Origin: Diprion similis
Taxonomy: Eukaryota; Arthropoda; Insecta; Hymenoptera; Diprionidae
Reading direction: 5' to 3'
Assembly (NCBI RefSeq): GCF_021155765.1
Contig: NC_060112.1
Coordinates: 20,150,001 to 20,214,000 of the forward strand
Length of the DNA: 64,000 nucleotides
Within the stretch, counting starts at the first letter, position 1; each line of letters starts with the position of its first letter. Shown here in pieces: positions 23,242-34,046 of this stretch. The notes below the pieces were generated by a model. The model was not told where the DNA came from. It made no database searches and was given only the letters and a program-made list of their open reading frames with translations. The position numbers and the translations under genes were made by a program.

Positions 23242-23805
23242 TTAAGGGATGATGTCGCAGTTGCAGGCGAGCCCGCCATTTCCCCTGCTGCATTCCTCCT
23301 TGCAGAATTTCTCTCGGTCAAAATCATCGCCCGCGGCAACAGGAGTAGCAGCGTCGTTCTTCCCGGCGTCGCGTTCTCCGATGACGTCACTGGTCCCCGG
23401 GACGCCACGTGCTCCGGGCCTCGTAGCGACCGACCGATGACTTTCCATCGGCAGAGAAATCGTCTCTCCGGAAATCCCGCTTCCACGGCACCCGGAACAT
23501 CCGGTCGGCCGCGGCTCGAAATCGCAACGGGAATCGCATACCGTTTGACTCTTGGTCGCGGGCGCCGCGGCGTCGACGCCGAGATCGGCGACGTCCCTCT
23601 TTCCCGTAACGGTATTCGACTGACTCGCGGATTGCCGACGGCTGGTGCAAAAGGCCTCGCAGGGCTCGCCGACGAGACCCGAGTCGCAGAGGAGCGCGCA
23701 GTCGCCGGAGGCGGAAACCCCATTCGTCCGCGTCGCGGCCACCCCAAAGCTCGAATGCAGGAGCCCCAGCAAACCCAGAAGCAACACCCACTCGCCTCGC
23801 GTCAT
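23242..23805 (-). CDS. Secreted protein with three CX3CX8C repeats, unrecognised
   Basis: I do not recognise this 187-aa protein. It starts at an ATG lying immediately after a perfect acceptor (CATTTTCAG), so at least one noncoding 5' exon exists upstream. Residues 1-23 form a clear signal peptide (VLLLGLLGLLHSSFG). The twelve Cys fall into three groups with identical core spacing: C36/40/49/53, C90/94/103/106 and C168/172/181/183, that is CX3CX8C then a fourth Cys after 3, 2 and 1 residues. Linkers are Ala/Gly/Ser-rich, and one holds a potential processing site (GKR, 68-70). The C-terminus ends CNCDIIP at TAA. GC content is far above the surroundings. It is likely an extracellular disulfide-bonded protein or peptide precursor; function unknown. 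Confidence 0.8.
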   Translation of the reverse strand: MTRGEWVLLLGLLGLLHSSFGVAATRTNGVSASGDCALLCDSGLVGEPCEAFCTSRRQSASQSNTVTGKRDVADLGVDAAAPATKSQTVCDSRCDFEPRPTGCSGCRGSGISGETISLPMESHRSVATRPGARGVPGTSDVIGERDAGKNDAATPVAAGDDFDREKFCKEECSRGNGGLACNCDIIP

Positions 23806-24112
23806 CTGAAAATGATGGTAAATCAATACCGAGCGGGACGCCCGCCTCTTCCTTTGCCTTCGTCGGCGTCGCGACGCCCGCCGCCTCGGAATTTCGAAAC
23901 GCGAGCCGCACGCCGGCTTTTGTGCAATACCGCAAATACGTCTCCTTGTTCAAGCTGTTTGTCAGGTTATCTTGTGAGGCTTTTAGGAAAGTCCTTGTCC
24001 CAATCTTTCCATCCTGCGCTTATTGGGAGATTAATTTTGATACGAGAAGGACAGTTTATTCTGGTTATTCACCGCTTCTTCTGGTCATCTTACTATAGGC
24101 ATCGTTGCACTG

Positions 24113-24384
24113 TTAATCCTTGTTTGACATTCTGGGGTACAAACGACCCCACGATTTTTCTTTATTAATTTGGAGTACCTGAATCTAAAAAAATCTATTT
24201 ATTGTCTTGTTATATGTATAACCCGTATAGTTTGAAAAAAAAAAACCTTTTCAGAGCTTAAAAAAAAAAATTTCAATCGTAACTATTTAATAGTTGATTT
24301 TTCATAACGATTTTTGTCCCTGGGATACGAACTACTTGAATGTCTCAATTACGTGATTATACAGAAGTGTGTCAAACAAGGATT
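24113..24384. mobile_element. MITE-like element with 15-bp terminal inverted repeats
   Basis: AATCCTTGTTTGACA at 24115-24129 is matched exactly in reverse complement at 24370-24384, bounding about 270 bp. The left end overlaps TTAA (24113-24116), the target of piggyBac-type transposons. Next to the left repeat is a TGGGGT...ACCCCA hairpin (24133-24151), a frequent subterminal feature of such MITEs. The right flank reads TTCA, not TTAA, so the site may have decayed. It has no coding capacity. Confidence 0.5.
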
Positions 24385-25206
24385 CAAAATGTTCGTAAAT
24401 TTTCTACACGTTTACTACACAAAAGTCTGGTAAAGGGAAAAATTTGGTGTTTGAAAGTGAATTACTAAGCATTGTCGTTAAATTTACAAACAATGTTTTT
24501 AATTTTCCTTAACTTGGTTAGAGAGACGTATAAGCGTATTTTGAATTCACTAAATTGTTATAATAAGTTTGTTATATTTGTGAATTTACCACATGTACAA
24601 AAAAATTCGATTAGAGTCTGTTAAAATCAAAAATCTTTTATGGCTAAAGGATTAAATGTACATCTCCATTAATTTTGCTCTGCAACCTAAAAGATCCCAT
24701 AACTGAATTCGGAAATCACTTATGTGGACTTTAAATTCCATCGTAGCCTGATTTTCTTAAAAGTAGTCTGAAATTTCTTAAAACTGAGTCCTAAAATCAC
24801 CCCGGAGCATTTTAGTTTCGCTTCATAATATGTCAAACGTACTGTAATTAAAAATTTTCTCAACAGTTTTTGTAAATCACAGAATTTCCTTTGTGAATCT
24901 ACTCAACTCGTGCAAATATTAATTCTATACAAAATCCTTAACAATATCAGATTTCGGCAAAGCCCAAAGAATTACCATGTAAATTTTGGAATTAGTAATG
25001 AAATTTGCAATTTGTGACAATTACACCGTAAATTCACTGATTAAATTGGAATCGTAAATAGATTTTTGAATTCATTTAAAATTGTATTGTACATACGAAT
25101 TCGGAAAATATCTTATTCATAAGCTAGTGTTCACTTTATTATCTATAATTTCCGGGGGCACCGTCCATTGTATTATCAATCAAATAAAGTCATGATTTCC
25201 GGCATA

Positions 25207-25685
25207 GTGGTTTGACGTAGTAGGTAGAGCCGTAGGGCGTATGTCATAACGATGGCAACTAAGATAAAAATAATCGATGAATCGATTTTCTATTCCAAGA
25301 AAGTAATCGAACACGACTCGATTGAATCGGCAAATAATAATCGATTACTCGATTATTTCGTATTATTTTTAAACGGTGCATATAAAACCAAAATTTCGTT
25401 AATTTTAGTATGTAGTCTTAATAGCGGGAAAGTCTTTTGATAATTTGTAGTTTTATTAAAAATATTTTTCAATTTCAGGTAAACACTTGTTACATCAAAT
25501 AGATACTTGGTGAGTTAGACAATCATAAAAATTGATATTTTGATCACATAAATTGATTGTTGGGTCGTTCATGGGAGTAAAAAACAACAACCGATTATGA
25601 GGAAAAATAATCAATTATACTCGATTAATCGGAACAAAATAATCGATTGTTAGTAATCTGAACATTGCTAGCGAACGTGGTTTGA
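25207..25685. repeat. ATCGAT-rich dispersed repeat with flanking direct repeats
   Basis: Between about 25265 and 25655 the motif AATCGATT or close variants (ATCGATGAATCGATT, ACTCGATT, AATCGATTACTCGATT) recurs at least eight times, clustered toward both ends. A 9-bp direct repeat GTGGTTTGA flanks the region (25207-25215 and 25677-25685) and could be a target-site duplication. No terminal inverted repeat was found. It may be a non-autonomous transposon with subterminal repeats. Confidence 0.4.
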
Positions 25686-28600
25686 ATTCGGGTAGGAACC
25701 TGAAAAATGCTTCCCATACATTTTTAGTAAATTTACATCAGAAATTTTTAACGATGTGGTACTGCACTAATACATGCTTAATCGCGTCAACCTTGCAATC
25801 GAACGAAACCAGGAACCAATCATTAAACGGTAATGGAAAGAGATTGTACATTCACAAATGTTCTTACAGCTTGTCAAATACAAGAATTGCTGCGAAACAC
25901 ACTGCCCAAGTAATTACCGTTGTCTATGAAAATCCAACAGATTATTACTTTCAGCAGAGAAATTTTAAAAATTATAACTATTTTGAAATTGAAATCCATA
26001 CCCCGTAAAAATATGGTTAACGTAACAATGAAATATATTGGTCTCAGAATCGAATGCCGAGAGTCTTTTTCCGCCATTCAGCTTCTAAGGAATTTAGAAA
26101 AAACAGCTAAAATTGTTAAGACCAATAGCTGTGAAAATAGGAAGATATTTTTCCAATTTTCAGTGATGATTTTTTGAGCATTGATCGCATCAACCGTTTT
26201 CCCCTGTTTTTATGTAAAATTAGGATACTATCAGCCATACGAAACTTGATTCTATCGTTCTTCGTTCTTATAAAATTTTGCCAACAATAAAAAGGAGTTA
26301 GCTTGAGTTTTTTTAGCCTTTTTTTTTGTTACGATTTTTAGAACCTAAAAACTTGAATCGTTCAAAAAACCAGTTTTTCTAAATACACCTATAATAACAT
26401 GGCTGTACACGATTATGTCCTATCTTTTATGACGATAATTCGCGCATTAGATCTACTAATTCCAGTGGAATAAAATTTGCAAATAAGAAAAAAGCTAGTT
26501 TAAATGAGCAAATATGTAACAGAAATAGTTTAGTACATAAAATTTTATCATAATAGTGACTTCAAGTTGATTTGAATTTCGGTAATTTCTTTTTCGTGTA
26601 AAGGTATACGATGTCATTGCAGATCATTCGCCAATATTGGCGAATCCCTATTTCCATAAGGCACACCGTGACCGTTCGACCTAAATACTGCTGCAGACCA
26701 TCCATTATTCCACGGGAATTATCCCCGCGACTGGGGGAAAAGTATTCACGTACGATCCGCGGTGGGAGAAAAATTTTTGCGAGTCATGCAAGCAAATTGA
26801 TCTTATCGCTACAGTTTCATGATAACGAAAAAGAAATCTTGCTACAATTGTGGAATCTTAATAAGTCGTTTTGCCACCACCTCCGTAGTTCCTAACCTCG
26901 GATCTACTATCTCTCTTCACTTCTCAATCACGAGAATAGCTTTAAACTCCAACAGTAGCTAGAGAATTATGTCTTTGTGGAATCCAGTCATCATTCGTAC
27001 TATCGGACGGCAGCAACGTTATTCGTAGCACGAATTTCCATTTTTCATCCATATTTTCAATAGAGTGTTTAAAACGGTGTAAAATTTTTCAATATAAATA
27101 AAAACAAATTTTTAACTCAATTCTGTGCATTTATATTACGGTAATACAAGGAATTTGACGAGTTCATTATTACACTTCTGTCAAACTAAATCAAGTTTTA
27201 TTCTTACTGTGAGTATGAACTTAATTTTCAGCCATACTTTAGTACAATCCTGTCTATCTAATTACGTTAACCAATCGTCGTAACAGCGTAAAAATTTCGT
27301 CTTTAATTGCTTTGTTCGTACATCACTGGTCACATTTCGGACAATTGTCACCCCAACGAGTGAAGTAATGGGGGAAATTAATTAATAGCGCAACACCAAG
27401 ACAACCATTGTTAAATTTACGTAGAAAATGGCGCTCATTTCGCTCGCATATTGTTGTAAATAAAACGAATTGTTCTCTCTGAAGGACAAACTGTAGCAAG
27501 ACTTTGTTGAACGCGTTATCTGCCAGAGTAATCATGCTCGTGACTAAAGTGTTACGTCCCACGAACGTTTCGGGACCTTGCTTCTCTTTTAATTGTAAAT
27601 TCAAGTGGCTTTGAGTGTTGAAATATTCATCGCTGACTCATGACTCCAGATTCGTGGATTAAACCGCAAGCGCACGCACGCTTTTCGTCGGTATATGCTC
27701 GATAGGAAAATGACAAAATTCTCAGCCTGTGTATTCCGAAATTTTAGGAAACGTGACACTTTAATTCGACAGGGTTTTACCTGTCTGCTAATGGCCATAG
27801 AAGCGAGCCGGACTTTCTTATATGTGGTTTAACCTCGGGTTCAATAGTAAGTACGTAACAGGATATATCTTTAACGTTGTGTCTCAATATCTTGTATCCT
27901 ATCAACGGTTACTCTTGCTTCTTTCACGGTTCAGCAAATATCATTTTGTCATCAGTATCCGTATTATATAAGAAAAATTGTTGGATACCAGATATGTACA
28001 CCGAATATAGTAAGTGACTGAAAGAATTTATTTTAACACATTACGAATACCGGAATATCGTTGTACGGCAAATTGAAAATGATAACAATATTTAGGCTTT
28101 TGAATCGTCTGCTATTTACTCTGTTAAAATATTGATCGAGCATTGGTAGCTATAACACTCCATAACAGATAACGCAATCAATCATCGATCAGAAGATAAA
28201 CTATAGGTGTACGAAAAATATGACTGGTATTGTTTACTGAGATTTTGAAAACAAAACTCTCGCCTTTTAATCACAGGCACTTGAAGCTCGTTATTATAAA
28301 CGCTGATAGCGAAATGTTGAGTTAATGGTTTTGATGAGTTGCGATAACCGTCAGCCATAGTTATAGGTATATAAGTGTTGCAGTCGACCGTCAATTTCTA
28401 CTTGATACGACGTTCTCGTTTCGTTAGAAAATCTTTACGGATTTAAGCGATTGGCAGTATATCTTAGATGTTATTTTCTACCGGTGAAAAGCCAATAATA
28501 CAGATGCTAGTACGTATAGTAACACTGCGAGAGGAAGCCATTGCCATAAATAGCCGTTGCACGGATGTCGAGACATGTTTCCAATAATGCTGTAACGGAA

Positions 28601-29358
28601 ATATAGAGGAAATAGGTGAATAATAATCAAGATAAAACATTCTTTGGAAATCTTGGGACGCGAAGTAGGATCTTTTCGTATTTTTTCCTTACGCAAAGTA
28701 GAGCCAGACGGAAGCGTATTCAGAAGCATTTAAAATTTCACAAGAATCCAAATTCAGTAAATTCAACAAACAAATTGCATTTTGGACTACGGGTCCAGGC
28801 AAAAAAATAACACGTTTATCTATTAGCTAAATAGAATTTCTTAAGATAAGAAGTAAACAGATATTATAAAATAAATCAGTTTCAATTCTCCCCGTTAATT
28901 TTTCGTTTCTGATACATTAGTTACACTGAATAAATGCTTCAAGATGGCATTCTATGGAGTTTGCGATTCGCCGCTTAACAATAAGTTTTTTGTCTCACGT
29001 GCATGAAAAGTAGAGCTTTGCGTAGCAGTTTAGCCGGACGAAAGTAGTCGATTTCATCTTAGCGTTGGAAAGATAGGTTCGTGAACGCGCACTCCACAAT
29101 TTCTTCACTTTCATCCCTAGGGAGAATAAGTAAAATTAACCACGCGTCCTGAAAAACTACGACGCAAAGCCCCACCACTTTTCATTCACTTGTTATAAAA
29201 ACTATAGTGAGTGACTCGGGCCAAAAATTGGCGATCGCAACACACGTGATTGCCGAATTTCACACTCATCCTAATTGCTAACTTTCGTCCCTTGCCCTAC
29301 AATATACTATAAAAATCTCCCAATATTGAAAATTGATTTTCATTCACGTTCGTTTTCA

Positions 29359-29378
29359 ATATATATATATATATATAT
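29359..29378. repeat. (AT)10 microsatellite
   Basis: Ten AT dinucleotides without interruption. Confidence 0.95.
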
Positions 29379-29497
29379 GTCCAAAGTAAACGGGAGAATT
29401 AGGTACTGAGCCAGACGCCAGCCAAACTCCGGTTAAATTATGTTATTCCTCGAGATACGGAGAGAAAAATAGAGTAAAACCACATAGAGTTTGCGTT

Positions 29498-29520
29498 GAT
29501 GGCGATGGCGATGGCGATGG
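29498..29520. repeat. (GATGGC)n hexamer repeat
   Basis: Almost four perfect copies of GATGGC. Confidence 0.9.
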
Positions 29521-32500
29521 AACCGTCTTACCTCGCTTACAAAAACAAACCCAGAGAAGATTCGGAGTGAAAATCAACAGTATGGTCTTAAAGATGTACA
29601 GGCGTGTAGATCGAAATCGTAACATGCGTATGAAAACTTTATACACAAACTGTTGTAAAAATTTCAATCGATTGTCTGAATCATACCGCAGTTATTTCAT
29701 TTCTAATTTTTTGTGATTTTACATTGATTCTTATAAGAAACTGTCAGGCTCAGTGTAAAATTATGAAAATCAAAAAGTAAAATAACTCCGGTAAGGTTCG
29801 GATAATCGTTTTCAAATTTTACACAAATCTTCAAAATAAAAGTGAGAACAATTTGTATAATTTTCAGTGACCTACAAGCCTGTACATCTTCAAAGCTCGC
29901 TCACCTTTGGAAGACCGAAGTGACAGCAGACACTGTGGTGCCGATAAACTTCCATTGACTATTGCTTTAGTATCTACTAATGCTGATCGAGTACCCACTG
30001 CACCTTGCGACTTATCAATATACCTTTAATCATTTCTTCTCGGTCCCGGTTAACAACTGCGGAATAGGCTGTATCTGCAGTTGTGCAGCACGATAAGATA
30101 CCGTCTGGAAGAAAAAATATACACGACTACGGTAAACGTGAAATAACACCTGGAAAGAAATCATCTCTAAGAAATTTTCCCCTTTCCATGGGACGGCCAT
30201 TAGCCGTCTCCAGTCGCGGAGATAAGAGAAGCCCGTGCCTTTTTATGGGATGGGTGCCCCCTTCCGGTACCTTGGCTGGGTTGAAGCTGACGACACTGTG
30301 CCGGGGCTTGAACGTAGCAATTTCACGTTTAATGAGCAGTCAACCCGGAGGCTCAAATTCAGTCCGTCACATCATTGCAGGGCATGTGGTGACCAAACCG
30401 AAGTGGAACCGTAGATGAAATATTGATGAGAGATTTGGCTGACTTGCGCCGTGTGGGTAAAAGCCGTGAGCAATTGGTCCGAATGATAAAGTTTTCACGA
30501 CTTGTAGCTGCGAACGTTAAGACGACGTAAAAAAAATACCCCGTATAATAATTCACTCGCCTCTAAGGAACGTGTAATGGCGAAGGTAATTTCTGCGGAC
30601 CATTATTCATTACTTGGGTTCCGAGCCCAGAGCTTTTTCCCCTTATATTGGAGAACTTTGATGAGAATACCGCTGCACGCACGAACGATATTAAAAATGG
30701 CGTGGATTTCCTGTTTATTGCATAATGCGCTGGCGGCGGAATTCTAAGAAATCTGGTCGGTCGACGCGACGTTGAAAATATCGACTCGTGTGTCGCAGAT
30801 ACCTTCAAACTTTCGTCATTATCTGTGAAAAGTTGATCTCGCAGACTCCAAATGCGGCGAGACTAGACGGCGAACATTTTTCAATTTTAAATTTCCCGCG
30901 GTATTCATGCTTCCCTCTTGCTTTTTAATCTCTCCAATGTTTAAAGTCTCGGTGAACAGTCTGGTATTGATCCCCACCCGGCTCAAATTCAAGTGACAGT
31001 TCATAAACGGTTGAAAACATCTTGAAATTACTTTTTCCCCGCCATTCTTAGCATCCAGCAGTTGGCCCTGCTCTTTCATTCTATTTCAATATTTCAAGGA
31101 AAGTTACATCCAAATCAAACCAAAAGTTTGTGGTCGAAGGATTATAATCTGCGAAGGAAATCGCCTCTCCAGATTTGGCTGCATTATTCGAATCCCATGG
31201 ACAATATTCCATATTCAAAGGTCAAGTCAAAGTGGGCCTTTTGATCGTTCAATTAACGGACGGCGGAGCTTCCAGTTGATCACCATTATCGAGTAAAATA
31301 TGTTCACTATAGTCCGCTCTGCTTCCAAGGTTGACAACATCGCTGACGAATCGGGCGTAAAGCGGATTGGGCAAAAAACTTTTCGACCGTAAAGTTCCAG
31401 ACGTCAGACCCTTGTTCTTGCACGACTACGTAACGTTCTCGCCAAACTTTTTGCGTGACACACCGCGAGTAATGGAGCACCACGTTACTTTTGAGTAATG
31501 GTACGACCTGCAGCGGTAATGCTTGTCGAACCTTTATTCACCGTTCATAACTTTTGATACATGTGTGATTTCATAATTCGGAAGTGATTTCTTCGCCAGA
31601 CCCTGTACCTGGTACATTTTTTACAGTATCTAAGAAGTTCGAAGAGACAGGGTATACTTCAGTGTCGATGGAAGAAAAAATGGCCGTCGCAAAGTGAAAT
31701 CACTATGCTTGAGAAGATATATTGGTCGAGAGGAAGAAGAGTGAAAATAAATGACTAGGGAAGAGGAGAACATGGTGTAACTGTGAAAGAACTTGGTAGT
31801 AAGAGGATCGGAGGTACCGATTTCCTTCGAGTTTAAAACGGTTAGTGAAAGACTGCTAATTAAACTACAGGCAAAGCTTACATACGAGAAATAGAATCAA
31901 GAGATGAGGTTTATCTGTGGCACATTCCTTTACCGAGTCTACATCACACTCTTTTCCAGTGATACTTACGAGATTGTGAATTCCGTGTGCAGGAGAAGCG
32001 GGACCACAAGAACCAAGAGTCGTGAACAAAATGGGACATAATTCATCGCGAAGGAACTTCCTCTCCAGCCCTTATCCGTCGGAGTTAGTATGAACAAAAA
32101 AGGAGCGCACACTCTTTCTACGAAAGTCTTAAGAGATTTCTGGTGTAGGCATCCAGCCCCTCTGAGACGACCTCAATTTAAACTTTCCTTCAAAGAACGT
32201 CAGCAGCCTCCATCGCAGAGGGGGAACCAGCCTGCTTCACCCACGCCAGAAAAGCGCCTTTCGTTCTGAGGTGAGCTTGCGAAATCCTCCGAGAGAAGGA
32301 CGGTGCATCGATGGAAGCATTAAATCACTACACCCTACACCCTAAGCCACCCGGTCCTCGTACTCCGTTCTCGTTTATTGCCACCACCACACCATCGGCG
32401 TCAATGACGTATCAGTCCAACTCTTCAGACCTGGCAGCTTCCTCCGATATGAGCTTTCCCATAACGTTCACATCCAGGTCCGATCCTTCGGCCGTGGAGT

Positions 32501-33776
32501 CATTATTTTCCAGGCAACAAGACTACGCCAAATGTTACACGAAATGGCGCCAGATTATTCGGAACCAGGTCCATCCATCCGCCAGCTTCTTTTCACGCAT
32601 CGTATATATCGTATTCAGAGGACCGAAATCGATCTGCCCGTATTCATTGCGCAGGACCTGCTAAGTCGTGTACCTAGTGTCTTATGTATCGTCGGATTGT
32701 GGAATGACGATGACGTTTGGCTGTCATCTGAACCTTTTTGGAATAAACATGAGCGATCAGTCTCACTGCGGTTTTGTCGGATAGATTGAAAACCGCAATA
32801 TCCGATAAATATCAGCTCGTAGATCATAGGAGGAGGACCGGTGTGTGTTTTGTAGCGATAAGAATCGGTCGACGGTTAACCGTGTCCGGTGTTGCAGATA
32901 ATTAAAGAGTATTACCACATGCTCGAGGAGGCAACCGTAGACGGTAGGAACCTCAGAATCCTCCCGCTCTCGTCGGCCAGTTCCGGAGGGCGAGAGGTAT
33001 TGATTAAATTCACAAGCAGCCATTTTGTGCCGCGCCCGGATTGGCTGCCACCCATTTTGTTGTCTCCCAGTAAGCTCCCTGAAACTGGCTGTGCGAACCC
33101 CTTTCATTTATTGCACGTGGCGCACGCCCGGTGACCTTTACTTTCGAATTTATACCAATATCGAATTTCTTCCAACGTACACGACTGTCTGATCTGTAAA
33201 CACGGTTGTGCAATTTACCGAGACGCATGAACAACTGCTCGTTTCACGGTTACCGAGGTTCCATCATTATTCGAATTTGCAGAAATGTCGTCCCGTGCCC
33301 GCGAATGCACAAACCGTTTCGAAGGATCCTGAGACCCTTTTCCGAATAATCCATTTCGAGGACGCCATTTTGACTACTAAGGCTTGCACATCCTCTGGAT
33401 TATTGTCACGCAGAAACTGGCAATCCGAATTCACTCTGGGTATCCGGGACGTTTGATAGCACCGAAATCCAATGCTATTATGTGTAACAAATGTAACGCA
33501 ATCCGTTCATAAGCTACCTCTAGTGTAATTAATAGGAGCCAGGTCTAAGATCCCAACCCCAGGGAACGATCGTGCCACGATTTGCGGAGCAGTCCAGGCA
33601 ATAGCTTATATACGAGACATAATGCTTAAATCATAAAATGATTTTAAAGAATTCAGCATGTAATTTATTACATGATTTATCTTGTAAATTCGATAATATA
33701 CATAAGAAATCACGTGATAAATTACGAAAACACAAATCATCAGATATACTAAATCAAAAATCAAAGAGTCAACTAT

Positions 33777-34046
33777 TTAGTAAATCCAGTAAATATAGTA
33801 ATAAATTAAAGCTGGATTCTTTGAAAACATTTTATGAATCAACACACGAAAATTTTTAGTAGAATCGAACAGGCCATTCAGGATAGTCACTTCTAATTCA
33901 CCATCAAAGATTATTTTACTTCGTAGCTTTTCGTCCTCGGTAATTTTTGCATTTACTGCGGTGCATGAGTTTCCAACTCTTACCATTCCCGATGACTTAT
34001 AAAAGAATGCATCATCAACTGTGCACCGCACGTTGAGGAAAAGCAT
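33777..34046 (-). CDS. Possible small ORF, 89 aa, unrecognised
   Basis: An ATG-initiated open frame of 89 codons with a mixed, protein-like composition over its first two thirds (for example VRCTVDDAFFYKSSGMVRVG) and an AT-driven tail (YYYIYWIY). There are no signal peptide, domain or splice signals that I can identify. It lies head-to-head with a 35-codon plus ORF (34149-34256) at the edge of a GC island. It may be chance or a decayed element. Confidence 0.15.
   Translation of the reverse strand: MLFLNVRCTVDDAFFYKSSGMVRVGNSCTAVNAKITEDEKLRSKIIFDGELEVTILNGLFDSTKNFRVLIHKMFSKNPALIYYYIYWIY

Noticed and set aside
23437-24168. 243-codon plus-strand open frame
   Set aside because: Antisense to the Cys-rich secreted gene in GC-rich sequence, with Arg/Pro-rich composition typical of the complement of a coding exon.
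32311-32664. Ser/Thr/Pro-rich open frame upstream of Gad1, considered as a Gad1 N-terminal exon
   Set aside because: No phase-compatible donor, and the Gad1 N-terminus is fully explained by the exon at 37690-37747.
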